From NCBI GenBank assembly GCA_017983795.1, contig JAGOAS010000004.1, positions 62,001 to 126,000 on the forward strand: a stretch of 64,000 nucleotides of DNA, written 5' to 3'. The notes under the pieces are model-generated. The model ran no database searches. It was given only the letters and a program-made list of their open reading frames with translations, and had not been told where the DNA came from. Within the stretch, counting starts at the first letter, position 1. Each line of letters opens with the position of its first letter. Positions 1-8,790 of this stretch are shown piece after piece. The DNA comes from Piscinibacter sp. GTDB lineage: Bacteria > Pseudomonadota > Gammaproteobacteria > Burkholderiales > Burkholderiaceae_C. The position numbers and the translations under genes are program-made.

Positions 1-105
1 GATGAGTGCGCCGAGCTGGGCCTGCGTCAGGCCATGCCGCTTTCTCAACGCCCGCAGATGCTGGCGGAGTTGATTCGGGAAGCGGACGGGGAAGGCGTCG
101 GCCAT
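1..105 (-). CDS. XRE/HipB-like helix-turn-helix regulator, 5' part only
   Basis: The minus strand from 105 to the left edge encodes 35 residues beginning MADAFPVRFPNQLRQHLRAL and continuing through RKRHGLTQAQLGALI. The stretch RALRKRHGLTQAQLGALI is the first half of an XRE-type (HTH_3) DNA-binding domain like that of HipB antitoxins, so the product is probably a repressor or antitoxin. The gene is cut by the window edge, so its partner (for example a HipA kinase) cannot be checked. A TATAAT box lies only 7 bases upstream of the ATG, so the mRNA is probably leaderless. It is divergent from the large helicase fusion gene. Confidence 0.7.
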   Translation of the reverse strand, partial: MADAFPVRFPNQLRQHLRALRKRHGLTQAQLGALI

Positions 106-421
106 GGCGCACATTATAAGTCGTGGCCTGTGCCTGCAACAAATAAGCTACAGCAAGTCTGGTGAAGCTATCGGCCAAAGCAAGTGCCTTCACAACATAG
201 CCTGGAGGTTGTGCGGCGAGGGTGCGGTGCCTGTGCGGCCGCCGAAGCGTCGCTCGACCACCAGCACTTGGCTGCCACGCAGCCGCTCAGAGGACGGTTT
301 GCGCGGTCGGCAGCTTGCGATGCATCTCCAGTGGTCCGCCCGCCGTCACGTGACGCCCAGAACGGCATCGCCCGGCGCACCTGGTAGGCTTCACCGCAAC
401 AACACAGCACCGTTGCCGGGG
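106..421. other. Intergenic region between the XRE gene and the helicase fusion
   Basis: The helicase frame stays open upstream to 104, but the residues encoded before 422 are arginine-, serine- and proline-rich and resemble no domain. I therefore treat this 316-base stretch as a divergent promoter region. Apart from the minus-strand promoter at its left end I see no clear motif. Confidence 0.45.
113..142 (-). promoter_or_regulatory. Sigma70-type promoter of the XRE regulator, probably leaderless
   Basis: On the minus strand, TTGTTG (142-137) and a perfect TATAAT (118-113) are 18 bases apart. The expected transcription start, about 7 bases after the -10 box, falls at the ATG at 105. The transcript would then have little or no leader, a common arrangement for autoregulated small repressors. 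Confidence 0.5.
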
Positions 422-3400
422 ATGAGCGACAACGTCGAGTACTACCGACAGTTCGCTGCCGAGTTCTTTCGCACCACAGTCGCCGTCGACATGACGGCGC
501 TTCGGCAGCGGTTTCTCGCTGGCATCCCTGCCGGTGCTCGCATCCTTGACGCAGGCTGCGGCTCGGGACGGGACGCCAAGGCGTTCGCCGAACAGGGGTT
601 CGAGGTCACCGCGTTCGACGCCACGCCCGAGCTTGCCGCCCTAGCCACAGAGCATTGCGGCTTTCCAGTCAGCGTCCGCCGATTCGAGGATGTCGCGGAG
701 ACTTCCGCCTATGACGGGATCTGGTGTTGCGCGAGCCTGCTCCATGTCCCGGTCTCCGAGATGCACGACGCGCTGTCGCGGCTTTGGGCCGCACTGGCGC
801 CGGGCGGCACGCTCTACGTGAGCCTCAAGCACGGCCGAGGCGAGCGACTGCACAACGGGCGGCGCTTCACGGACGCCGACGAAGAGACGATCCGGACCTG
901 GTTCAGGCCTTTCGCCGAAGTACGCGGCGTAGAGCTCTGGCTGACACGAGATCAGCGCCCCGAGCGCGACGAGGTATGGACCAACGCGCTCATCACGAAG
1001 GAACCGTCGAGCGGCCGGCGACTCGTCACCGGCGAGACTGATCACTTCCTGCCACACCTCTCGGCTGCGATCGCAAGCGCCACGGAAGTCGAACTGGCCG
1101 TCGCCTTCATCAAGACTACGGGGTTGCGGCTACTGCTGCCTGACCTGCAGGCTGCCCTCGCACCGGAGTCGAAGCGTCGTGTCCGTGTCCTGACCAGCGA
1201 CTATCTGGACATCACCGACCCTGAAGCACTGCGCCTGCTACTGCTGCTGCGCGACCAGGGTGCCGACGTGCGCGTCTTCGTGACGCAGGGCAGCAGCTTC
1301 CACCTGAAGGCGTACATCTTCGCCGTCACGAACGATGACCAGCTAGTCAAGGGTACGGCCTTCATCGGGTCGAGCAACATCAGCCGCCAGGCCCTGCAAG
1401 AAGGTCTGGAGTGGAACTATCGTGTCGTCTACCCAGGCGACCTCGGCTTCTTGGAGGCGCGCGACCGCTTCGAGGCGCTCTTCGCCCATACCCGGACCGT
1501 CCCGCTGTCGGATGCCTGGATCGAAGCGTACGAGCAGCGTCGGCTACCGCCGCCGCGGGCCGTCGCGCCTGGCAGTCAGGAGCAGGAGGCCCCGCCGGTG
1601 CCCAACGCCATTCAGGTGGCGGCGCTGACGGCGCTTGAGGAGACGCGCGAGGAAGGCTTCCGGCGCGGCCTCGTGGTTTTGGCAACAGGTTTGGGGAAGA
1701 CCTGGCTGGCCGCGTTCGATGCTTCTCGAATTGGCGCACGGCGGGTGCTGTTCGTTGCACACCGGGAAGAGATCCTCGATCAGGCCGCTGCGACGTTCCT
1801 GCGCATCTGGCCGCGGGCGAGAGTCGGGTTCTACACAGGTCGCGCTCGCGACGCCGAGGTCCAGGTACTCTGCGCGTCGGTGCAGACGATCGGGAAGTCC
1901 GAGCATCTGGAGCGCTTCTCGCCGCAGCACTTCGACTATGTCGTGGTCGACGAATTCCACCATGCAGCGGCCACAACGTACCGCCGACTGTTAGCGCACT
2001 TCTCGCCTGCGTTCCTGCTTGGCCTGACGGCAACGCCCGATCGCACGGACCAGTCCGACATCCTGAGCCTCTGCGATGACAACCTCGTCTTCAGCTGCCA
2101 CCTGTTCGAGGGCATCAGGTCCGGGTTGCTGGCGCCGTTCCACTACTACGGCATCCACGACGAGTCGGTCGACTACCGGGAGGTTCCGTGGCGCAGTGGC
2201 CGCTTTGATCACGAGGCTCTTTCCAACAAGCTGGCCACATTGGCCCGTGCACGCCATGCCCTCAAGGAGTGGCGGCAGCGCTCACAGCAACGCACGCTGG
2301 CCTTCTGCGTTTCGACCCGCCACGCCGACTTCATGGCGGAGCAGTTCAGGCGCGCTGGAGTGAACTGCGCCGCGGTCTACTCGGGGTCGGAACTTGGGCG
2401 CGCACAGGCGCTGGAGTTGTTGTCCGCGGGCGAACTGAAAGTGCTCTTCACAGTCGACCTCTTCAACGAGGGCGTCGACCTGCCGAGCATCGACACCGTC
2501 ATGATGCTTCGGCCTACCGAGTCGAAGATCATGTTCCTGCAGCAGCTGGGCCGAGGACTTCGTCGCTGCGAAGGCAAGCAACACCTGGTGGTGCTCGACT
2601 TCATCGGCAACCACCGCAGCTTCCTGCAGAAGCCGCAGGCGCTGTTCGGCGTGGGATCGACCTACAGGGCGCTGGCAGCGTTTGCCCGGCAGGCGCAAGA
2701 AGGCCGGCTCGATCTCCCTGCGGGCTGCTACGTCAACTACGACCTGGCGATCATTGATTTGCTCAAGGCCCTGGACAGCGGCGGCCCGCAGAAGGAGTAC
2801 GAAGCGCTACGTGACGTGCTGAACCGTCGGCCTACGCTCGTCGAGTTCCATCGCGGCGGATCGAGCATCACCGCGATGCGGCAGCAGTTCGGCAGCTGGT
2901 TCGAGTTCGTCGCGACGATGGACGATCTGGACGATTTCGAGCGATCGGCGCTGGAGTGGCACAAAGGCCTGCTTCGCGAAGTCGAAGTTACCGCGATGAC
3001 GCGCAGCTTCAAGATGGTTCTCTTGGAGGCCTTTCTCGAGCTCGACGGCTTGACGGTGCCCTGCCCTCTGCCGATGCTCAACCAACGATCGCGGGAGGTG
3101 CTCGAGCGTCGTCGTCCGCTGCTGAGCGACTTGACCGAAGCCGTCGCAACGGTCACTGGCGACTCGGAGGCGTGGGCACGCTATTGGCGGGACAACCCCG
3201 TGCGCGCTTGGACGGGCGGCAATCTGGCAGGCCGGCGTGCCGCGCTATTCGCCACCACTGATGGTCGCTTCCAACTCGTCGATCCGCCTGCGGCCGAGTG
3301 GGCTGGCGCTCTCGCGACAATGTTGCAGGAGTTGGTCGACTTTCGATTGGCGACTTACGAGGCCAGGCGGTCCCAGCCGGCCGGCGGCAGCAACGTCGTG

Positions 3401-4258
3401 CCGTTCCCGCAGCGAAAGCCGTCGGGCGTCGAACTGGCGTACTTCCCCAACCTCAAGATCGCCTGTGGCCACTTCAAGACGGGACGTGCTGACGCTGAAG
3501 AGCACCGCTGGCTCCCGGCCAGCTACGGAACACTAGACCCCAGCCGGCACTTCATCGCGCGCGCCTCGGGTCGCTCAATGGACGGCGGCAAGTCGCCGAT
3601 TCGAGACGGCGACTACTTGCTGCTCGAGCTGCTGAGCCCGGCGCGCGCGGGCTCCATCACTGGGACGGTCATGGCCATCGAGCGTCAAGACGAGTCGGGC
3701 GACGACCAATACCTGCTGCGCGTGGTCACCAAGGGGCGCGATGGTCAGTACGTGCTGAAGGCCAACAACCCCGAGTATGAGGACATGCTCGCGACGGACG
3801 AGATGCGGACGCTGGCCCGACTGCGCGCCGTGATCGACCCGCTCGACCTCGCGTTGGGCCAGCGCTTCATGCGCGAGGACATCCCGGCGCTGTTCGGGGA
3901 GGTCTACAACGCCGGCAACTGGAACTCCGGCCATGTCGCGCTCAACGACAAGAAGGCCCACATCCTGCTGGTCACGTTGAGCAAGCGGGGCAGATCGGAG
4001 GACCATCGCTACGTCGACCACTGGATCGACGAGTACACCTTCCACTGGCAGAGCCAGAACCAGACGTCGCCGGACAGCAAGCGCGGTCAAGAGATCATCC
4101 AACACCAGGCCCGTGGCATCACGATCCATCTCTTCGTGCGTGACGAGAAGCTGGCCGGTGGCAAAGCGGCGCCTTTCACCTACTTCGGGCGCGTCACCTA
4201 CCGCTCACATCAAGGCAGTGAGCCGATGAGTGTGGTGTTCAGTGTCGACGGGCCGTGA
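422..4258 (+). CDS. Methyltransferase-PLD nuclease-SF2 helicase-S24-like-DUF3427 fusion protein
   Basis: This 1278-residue protein joins five modules. Residues 1-195 are a SAM-dependent methyltransferase with motif I DAGCGSGRD near 43-51. Residues 200-370 are a phospholipase-D-like nuclease domain with HLK (H294, K296) and GSSN (N319). Residues 400-730 are a superfamily II helicase: Walker A ATGLGKT (K426), DEFH box 510-513, TATPDRTD, and motif VI QQLGRGLRR at 707-715. Residues 1040-1120 resemble a LexA/S24 fold (GRSMDGG with S1052). Residues 1147-1275 are DUF3427, with the FHWQSQNQT and KAAPFTYFG motifs. The PLD-helicase-DUF3427 core is known from defence-type loci; the added methyltransferase is unusual. 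I chose the ATG at 422 because it directly precedes the methyltransferase; the Shine-Dalgarno is weak. Base composition is less GC-rich than downstream, suggesting transfer. A role in foreign DNA recognition is inference. Confidence 0.8.
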   Translation: MSDNVEYYRQFAAEFFRTTVAVDMTALRQRFLAGIPAGARILDAGCGSGRDAKAFAEQGFEVTAFDATPELAALATEHCGFPVSVRRFEDVAETSAYDGIWCCASLLHVPVSEMHDALSRLWAALAPGGTLYVSLKHGRGERLHNGRRFTDADEETIRTWFRPFAEVRGVELWLTRDQRPERDEVWTNALITKEPSSGRRLVTGETDHFLPHLSAAIASATEVELAVAFIKTTGLRLLLPDLQAALAPESKRRVRVLTSDYLDITDPEALRLLLLLRDQGADVRVFVTQGSSFHLKAYIFAVTNDDQLVKGTAFIGSSNISRQALQEGLEWNYRVVYPGDLGFLEARDRFEALFAHTRTVPLSDAWIEAYEQRRLPPPRAVAPGSQEQEAPPVPNAIQVAALTALEETREEGFRRGLVVLATGLGKTWLAAFDASRIGARRVLFVAHREEILDQAAATFLRIWPRARVGFYTGRARDAEVQVLCASVQTIGKSEHLERFSPQHFDYVVVDEFHHAAATTYRRLLAHFSPAFLLGLTATPDRTDQSDILSLCDDNLVFSCHLFEGIRSGLLAPFHYYGIHDESVDYREVPWRSGRFDHEALSNKLATLARARHALKEWRQRSQQRTLAFCVSTRHADFMAEQFRRAGVNCAAVYSGSELGRAQALELLSAGELKVLFTVDLFNEGVDLPSIDTVMMLRPTESKIMFLQQLGRGLRRCEGKQHLVVLDFIGNHRSFLQKPQALFGVGSTYRALAAFARQAQEGRLDLPAGCYVNYDLAIIDLLKALDSGGPQKEYEALRDVLNRRPTLVEFHRGGSSITAMRQQFGSWFEFVATMDDLDDFERSALEWHKGLLREVEVTAMTRSFKMVLLEAFLELDGLTVPCPLPMLNQRSREVLERRRPLLSDLTEAVATVTGDSEAWARYWRDNPVRAWTGGNLAGRRAALFATTDGRFQLVDPPAAEWAGALATMLQELVDFRLATYEARRSQPAGGSNVVPFPQRKPSGVELAYFPNLKIACGHFKTGRADAEEHRWLPASYGTLDPSRHFIARASGRSMDGGKSPIRDGDYLLLELLSPARAGSITGTVMAIERQDESGDDQYLLRVVTKGRDGQYVLKANNPEYEDMLATDEMRTLARLRAVIDPLDLALGQRFMREDIPALFGEVYNAGNWNSGHVALNDKKAHILLVTLSKRGRSEDHRYVDHWIDEYTFHWQSQNQTSPDSKRGQEIIQHQARGITIHLFVRDEKLAGGKAAPFTYFGRVTYRSHQGSEPMSVVFSVDGP

Positions 4259-4657
4259 GGGAGCCACAGCCCGACTCGTGCGACCATGAGCAGGCCGTCG
4301 ATGCGCTGATCGAACCGGCGACTGGCTGTGTCTCGCTGCGTCTCTATCGAGCACCGCGGAAACAGAACCATTTGCAAATTTCGCCAACTTCTGGACAGGA
4401 GCAAACGGCGGAGTATCGGTCTTCCAGGACAAGCGAGAGCGAGCACTGGCGTGGCCTGCCGCGCATCTTTGGAAGTTGCCCTTGCCACCAGGACGCCAAG
4501 CCCTTGATCCTTCACAGGATCGAGGGCATTTTCATGTCTCTTCGAGAGCCGGCAAGCCGCACGGCCCGTCGCAGGGTGACCACGCCAGCGAGCGGGGCAA
4601 GGGCGTTGCAGCACGATGCGTTCCGGTCACTGTCACCGGACTCTTTGGAGAAGCACC
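4259..4657. other. Intergenic region after the helicase fusion
   Basis: This 399-base stretch contains no coding frame with recognisable protein features. It holds a terminator-like hairpin at 4500-4531 and a small inverted repeat TCCGGT/ACCGGA (4622-4627 and 4635-4640) just ahead of the VOC gene. It marks the change from the less GC-rich left end to very GC-rich DNA and could contain the boundary of an acquired segment. I found no tRNA or direct repeat to prove an integration site. Confidence 0.5.
4500..4531 (+). terminator. Rho-independent terminator-like hairpin
   Basis: GCCCTTGATCC (4500-4510) pairs with GGATCGAGGGC (4517-4527) around a 6-base loop, with one T-G wobble. The stem is followed by ATTTTC. 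It lies about 240 bases beyond the helicase stop codon and before the VOC gene. Confidence 0.5.
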
Positions 4658-5137
4658 ATGGCCCCCAAGAACACGATCTGCATCTGGTACGACGGCGGCG
4701 CCCTCGACGCAGCGCGCTTCTACGCCGAGACTTTTCCCGACAGCCGCGTCGGCGCCGTGATGCGCGCGCCCGGCGACTACCCGAGCGGCAAGCAGGGCGA
4801 CGTGCTGACGGTCGAGTTCAGCGTGATGGGCATTCCCTGCGTCGGCCTGAACGGTGGGCCCGCCTTCAAGCAGACCGAAGCGTTCTCCTTCATGGTCGCC
4901 ACCGACGACCAGGCGGAGACCGACCGCCTGTGGAACGCGATCGTCGGCAACGGCGGCCAGGAGAGCGCCTGCGGCTGGTGCAAGGACCGCTGGGGCCTGT
5001 CGTGGCAGATCACGCCGCGCGCGCTGACCGACGCGCTGGCCAGCCCCGACCGGGCCGTCGCCAAGCGCGTGTTCGACGCGATGATGACCATGCGCAAGAT
5101 CGACATCGCCACCATCGAAGCGGCGCGCCGTGGCTGA
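4658..5137 (+). CDS. VOC family (PhnB-type) protein
   Basis: The 159-residue product starts MAPKNTICIWYDGGALDAAR and has the pattern of the 3-dimethylubiquinone-9-methyltransferase-like/PhnB branch of the vicinal oxygen chelate family: an ARFYAETFPDSRVG motif, LNGGPAFKQTEAFSFMV, and GQESACGWCKDRWGLSWQI near the C-terminal half. Members are small beta-alpha-beta-beta-beta proteins, often of unknown substrate; no metal-binding triad is obvious. The ATG at 4658 is preceded by TTTGGAG about 10 bases upstream. The gene overlaps the following DUF924 gene by 8 bases, so the two are probably co-translated. Confidence 0.85.
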   Translation: MAPKNTICIWYDGGALDAARFYAETFPDSRVGAVMRAPGDYPSGKQGDVLTVEFSVMGIPCVGLNGGPAFKQTEAFSFMVATDDQAETDRLWNAIVGNGGQESACGWCKDRWGLSWQITPRALTDALASPDRAVAKRVFDAMMTMRKIDIATIEAARRG

Positions 5138-5681
5138 AGCGGTCGGCCACGACGCGGTGCTGCGCTTCTGGTTCGAGGAGCTGGCGCCGGCGCAGTGGTG
5201 GAAGGTGGATGCGGCGCTCGACCGCCTCATCACCGAGCGCTTTGCCGAGCTGCATGCGCGGGCCGCGCGCGCCGAGCTGTTCGAGTGGCGCCGTGAGCCC
5301 GAGGGACGTCTGGCCGAGATCCTCGTGCTCGACCAGTTCTCGCGCAACATGTACCGCGGCACTGCGCTGGCTTTCGCCAGCGACACCCTCGCCTTGGCGC
5401 TGGCCCAGGAGGCGCTCGCCGCCGGCGCCGACCTGGCGCTGCCGCAGGCGCGGCGCCTCTTCGTCTACATGCCCTACATGCACAGTGAGTCGCGCGCGAT
5501 CCATCAGGTCGCCGAGCCGCTGTTCCGCGAGCGCGCCGCGCAGGACAACTACGAGTTCGAGCTTCGGCACAAGGCGATCATCGACCGCTTCGGCCGCTAC
5601 CCGCATCGCAATGAAGCGCTGGGCCGCCGCTCCACGCCCGAGGAACTGGCTTTCCTCGCGCAGCCGGGCTCGCGCTTCTGA
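5130..5681 (+). CDS. DUF924 family protein
   Basis: The 183-residue product uses a GTG start at 5130 that overlaps the end of the VOC gene by 8 bases. It carries the DUF924 hallmarks: an N-terminal VLRFWFEELAPAQWWK, then ILVLDQFSRNMYRGTALAFASD, then LFVYMPYMHSESRAIH and a C-terminal RYPHRNEALGRRSTPEELAFL. The family is an all-helical, TPR-like soluble protein of unknown biochemical function, common in proteobacteria. The length is normal for the family. No catalytic role can be assigned from sequence. Confidence 0.88.
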   Translation: MAEAVGHDAVLRFWFEELAPAQWWKVDAALDRLITERFAELHARAARAELFEWRREPEGRLAEILVLDQFSRNMYRGTALAFASDTLALALAQEALAAGADLALPQARRLFVYMPYMHSESRAIHQVAEPLFRERAAQDNYEFELRHKAIIDRFGRYPHRNEALGRRSTPEELAFLAQPGSRF

Positions 5682-5690
5682 GCGCGAGCG

Positions 5691-5999
5691 TCAGGTGCGC
5701 AGCTTGCGCCCGAGGCGCTGCTCGACCGCTTCGACCTTCGACTGCAGGCGTCCGCTGCGCCCGGCCCGGTAGTCGGCCTTGAGGTGCACGCTGATGCGCG
5801 GGCAGTCGGTCTTCAGCGCCTCGAAGCAGGCCGAGACCACGCCCATCACCTCGTCCCACTCGCCCTCGAGCAGCGTGCCCATGGCGGTGAGCTGGTAGGG
5901 CAGGCCGCTGCGGTCGATGATGTCGACGATGCGCGCCACGTCGGCGCTCAGGCTTTGTTCGTGGCCGCGGGGCGCCATCGCAAATTCAAGCAGCACCAT
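5691..5999 (-). CDS. UPF0045 / MTH1187 family thiamine-binding protein
   Basis: This 102-residue protein (MVLLEFAMAPRGHEQSLSAD...) matches the small UPF0045/MTH1187 family: a ferredoxin-like fold with a conserved AMGTLLEGEWDEVM segment and a C-terminal VEQRLGR. Some members bind thiamine or related ligands; the cellular role is unsettled. The ATG at 5999 follows a GGAG 10-13 bases upstream. The gene is convergent with the DUF924 gene and lies downstream of the CobT-like gene on the same strand, with a 69-base gap. Confidence 0.85.
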   Translation of the reverse strand: MVLLEFAMAPRGHEQSLSADVARIVDIIDRSGLPYQLTAMGTLLEGEWDEVMGVVSACFEALKTDCPRISVHLKADYRAGRSGRLQSKVEAVEQRLGRKLRT

Positions 6000-6068
6000 C
6001 TGCAGTTCTCCGGAGTCGTGGGGTGGTGGGGATAAGTGTGAGCGTGCTGATGCGGAGCGCGGCCCGGC

Positions 6069-7808
6069 TCAGCGCCGATGCCGGCCGCCGACGAGCGCCA
6101 TGATCTCGTGGAAGGTCGCGCGGCCGGGCAGGCCATCGAGCGCCAGCGTGTGGCAGCGGCCGTAGTAGGGGCTGAGGTCCAGGCCCACGCCCAGGCCCAG
6201 GATCTCCACGCCGCCGGTCGCCTCCTCGCGCGCCACCACCTGCCGCAGGTGATGGTCCAGGTAGTGCACGTCGTTGGCCAGGTTGGTGGCCGTCTCCATC
6301 GGGCTGCCGTCCGAGACGACGATGAGGATGCGCCGTTGCAGCGTGTCGTCGGTGGCCGCCTCGCGCAGGCGGGCGCAGGCCCACTCGACGGCTTCGCCAT
6401 CCACGCCCTCGCGGAAGAGATCGTTCTTCAGCAGCGCCGCCAGGCCGGCGCGGGCGCGGCGCCAGGTGGTCGCCAGATCCTTGAAGACGATATGCCGCCG
6501 CTCGGCCAGCCGCCCGGGGTGCGGCGGGCTGCCGGCGCGCTGCCAGTCGCGGCGGGCGCGCCCGCCTTGCCAGGAAGCGGTGGTGAAGCCGAGCACCTCG
6601 ACGCCGACGCCGGCCTCCTCGAGCGCGCGCGCCAGCATGTCCACCAGCGCGGCCAGCGGTTCGTTGTGGCGCTTCATCGAGCCCGAGCAGTCCAGCAGCA
6701 GGCTGACGACGCACTGCGCTTTCGGCTGCCAGTGCTCGTCGCGGAACAGCCGCCGCTCGGCGGGGTTGGCCACCAGCTGCGAGAGCCGCCGGCCGTCGAT
6801 GCGCCCCTGCTCCTGCCCGCTCGTCCAGTCGTCCGGCGCGGGCGTGGCCAGCAGGACGCGGAAGTCGCGCGCCAGCCGGCCGACGTTCAGCCCCGACTGC
6901 GCGACGAGCTCGTCCAGCCGCGCGCGCAGGCCGCGCAGCACTTCGGCGCGCGCCAGCTCGACCGCGCCGCGCTCCTCGTCGTAGGCCCGCGTGAAGACGG
7001 CATAGCGGTTCCCCGCCGCTTCCAGCACGCGGCTGTCGCCGTGCTCGGCCACCGGCGGCGGCGCCTCCGCTTCGTGCTCCAGCGCTTCCAGCAGCAGCGC
7101 GAAGCCGGGGGCGGCATCGGTCTGGCCGTCGCCGGCATCGTCGCGGTCGTCGCCGGCCTGCTGCTCGGCGAGCATGGCCACCACGGTGTCGGCCAGCGCC
7201 AGCGCGTGCCCGGCATAGGCCGCCTGGTCGCCGCGCGTGCGCTGCAGGGCGCGCAGCGTCACGCCGATGCGCGGCATCAGATCCCAGCGCGTCGACTCGA
7301 TGGCTTCTTCGGTCGGCTCGTACACGCCCTCGCCGGTGAGGCGGCTGCGCGTCACCTGCACCAGCGTGTAGAGCAGCAGCCCGCGCGTGCCCTCGAGCTG
7401 GCGCGAGGCCACCCAGGCCGCCGACCAGGATTCGAAGCGATGGCGCAGGTTGGCGCGCGCGCCCGGCCAATCGGGCGGCACCAGCGACTCGACGCGCAAC
7501 TGCTCGAGCACCTCGAATACGAAGCGCCGCGCGAGCTCCGGCGGCGCCAGGCGGCGGTGCAGGGCGAAGTCGGAGTGCGTCAGGCGCAGCGCCAGCGCGT
7601 CGGTCGCGCCGCGGAACGATGCGTAGTCGTCTTCTTCCAGCGAGGGATAGAGGTGCGGCGCGGCGAAGGGCAGCAGGTGCTCGCCCTGGTGCAGCCGGCG
7701 CGCCCGGAAGTGCAGGTCGGTGCGGCCGGCGAGCGCGCGCACCGCCGCGCCGCACAACTCCTCGATCTGCTGCTGCCGCCGCGCGGCAGCGGGCGCATGC
7801 TCAGCCAT
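6069..7808 (-). CDS. cobT: CobT-like VWA-domain protein (cobaltochelatase CobT homologue)
   Basis: This 579-residue soluble protein has the CobT layout: an N-terminal region of about 200 residues, a low-complexity acidic middle, and a C-terminal von Willebrand A domain. The VWA MIDAS motif is [16 protein letters not shown], followed by VVSDGSPME; the [14 protein letters not shown] end is typical of CobT. In aerobic cobalamin synthesis CobT and CobS form the ATPase module that drives cobalt insertion by CobN. No CobN or other cobalamin gene is in the window, so a MoxR/VWA-like chaperone role is also possible. The start overlaps the CobS-like stop by 8 bases, so the two genes are translationally coupled. 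Confidence 0.82.
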   Translation of the reverse strand: MAEHAPAAARRQQQIEELCGAAVRALAGRTDLHFRARRLHQGEHLLPFAAPHLYPSLEEDDYASFRGATDALALRLTHSDFALHRRLAPPELARRFVFEVLEQLRVESLVPPDWPGARANLRHRFESWSAAWVASRQLEGTRGLLLYTLVQVTRSRLTGEGVYEPTEEAIESTRWDLMPRIGVTLRALQRTRGDQAAYAGHALALADTVVAMLAEQQAGDDRDDAGDGQTDAAPGFALLLEALEHEAEAPPPVAEHGDSRVLEAAGNRYAVFTRAYDEERGAVELARAEVLRGLRARLDELVAQSGLNVGRLARDFRVLLATPAPDDWTSGQEQGRIDGRRLSQLVANPAERRLFRDEHWQPKAQCVVSLLLDCSGSMKRHNEPLAALVDMLARALEEAGVGVEVLGFTTASWQGGRARRDWQRAGSPPHPGRLAERRHIVFKDLATTWRRARAGLAALLKNDLFREGVDGEAVEWACARLREAATDDTLQRRILIVVSDGSPMETATNLANDVHYLDHHLRQVVAREEATGGVEILGLGVGLDLSPYYGRCHTLALDGLPGRATFHEIMALVGGRHRR

Positions 7809-8790
7809 CGGCGCGCGCGTCGGCGCCCGCGTAGGACTCGGCCAGATCCTGGCCGAAGCAGCGCTGGTAGTACTCCGCCACGATAGCGCGCTCGGCCTCG
7901 TCGCACTTGTTGAGGAAGGACATGCGGAACGCGACTTCCGGGTCGCGGAAGATCTCGCAGTTCTCGGCCCAGGTGATCACGGTGCGCGGCGACATCAGCG
8001 TCGACAGGTCGCCCGCGGCGAAGCCCTTGCGCGTGAGATCGGCCACCGCGACCATCGCCCGCACATGCTGGCGCCCGCGCTCGCTGGCCGCCTTGCCCGG
8101 CACGCGCGCCAGCACGATGGCCACTTCCTCGTCGGCCGGCAGGTAGTTCAGCGAGGCGACGATATTCCAGCGGTCGATCTGCGCATGGTTGAGCTTCTGC
8201 GCGCCGTGGTACAGGCCGTTGAGGTTGCCCAGGCCGACGGTGTTGGCGGTGGCGAACAGGCGGAACGAGGGGTGCGGGCTGATGACGCGGTTCTGGTCGG
8301 TCAGCGTGAACTTGCCCTCACGCTCCAGGATGCGCTGGATCACGAACATCACGTCGGGCCGGCCCGCATCGTATTCGTCGAAGATCAGCGCCATCGGCCG
8401 CTGCAGCGCCCAGGGCACGATGCCCTCCTGGAACTCGGTGACCTGCTGGCCGTCGCGCAGCACCACGGCGTCGCGGCCGACCAGGTCGAGCCGGCTGATG
8501 TGGCCGTCCAGGTTGACGCGCACGCACGGCCAGTTCAGGCGCGCGGCGACCTGCTCGACGTGGGTCGACTTGCCGGTGCCGTGCAGCCCCTGCACCAGCA
8601 CGCGCCGGTTCTTCGCGAAGCCGGCGAGCAGCGCCAGCGTCACGTCGGGGTTGAAGCGATAGGCCGCGTCGATCTCGGGCACGTGGGCATCGCGCTCGGA
8701 GAACGCGGGCACGCGCATGTTGGTGTCGATGCCGAAGAGTTCGCGCACCGACACCTCGCGGTCGGGGCGTGTCTGCTGGAGGTCGGTCAC
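7801..8790 (-). CDS. cobS: CobS-like AAA+ ATPase
   Basis: The 329-residue protein begins with GTG at 8790, preceded by AAGGAG at good spacing. It opens with [18 protein letters not shown], characteristic of cobaltochelatase subunit CobS, followed by Walker [10 protein letters not shown], Walker [15 protein letters not shown] and the sensor motif [10 protein letters not shown]. It is an AAA+ motor expected to act with the VWA protein encoded next. The GTGA at 8787-8790 shares bases with the stop codon of the upstream IclR gene, so iclR, cobS and cobT look like one coupled operon. That is odd, because IclR proteins are not typical partners of cobalt chelatases. The nearest other gene is xsc. 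Confidence 0.85.
   Translation of the reverse strand: MTDLQQTRPDREVSVRELFGIDTNMRVPAFSERDAHVPEIDAAYRFNPDVTLALLAGFAKNRRVLVQGLHGTGKSTHVEQVAARLNWPCVRVNLDGHISRLDLVGRDAVVLRDGQQVTEFQEGIVPWALQRPMALIFDEYDAGRPDVMFVIQRILEREGKFTLTDQNRVISPHPSFRLFATANTVGLGNLNGLYHGAQKLNHAQIDRWNIVASLNYLPADEEVAIVLARVPGKAASERGRQHVRAMVAVADLTRKGFAAGDLSTLMSPRTVITWAENCEIFRDPEVAFRMSFLNKCDEAERAIVAEYYQRCFGQDLAESYAGADARADG

Noticed and set aside
104-421. In-frame extension of the helicase fusion up to an ATG at 104
   Set aside because: The extra 106 residues show no domain and low-complexity Arg/Ser/Pro composition; the methyltransferase starts naturally at the ATG at 422.
4441-4530. Possible tRNA fragment as an integration site at the edge of the left segment
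   Set aside because: A terminator-like hairpin is present, but no T-arm consensus or CCA-proximal structure could be folded by eye.
4255-5772. Long plus-strand open frame after the helicase gene
   Set aside because: Its second half is out of frame with the recognisable VOC and DUF924 genes and is arginine-rich, the usual by-product of very GC-rich coding DNA.
5986-7755. 589-codon minus-strand open frame
   Set aside because: It runs out of frame through the CobT-like gene, whose VWA motifs are clear in the other frame; the translation is Arg/Ala/Pro-rich.
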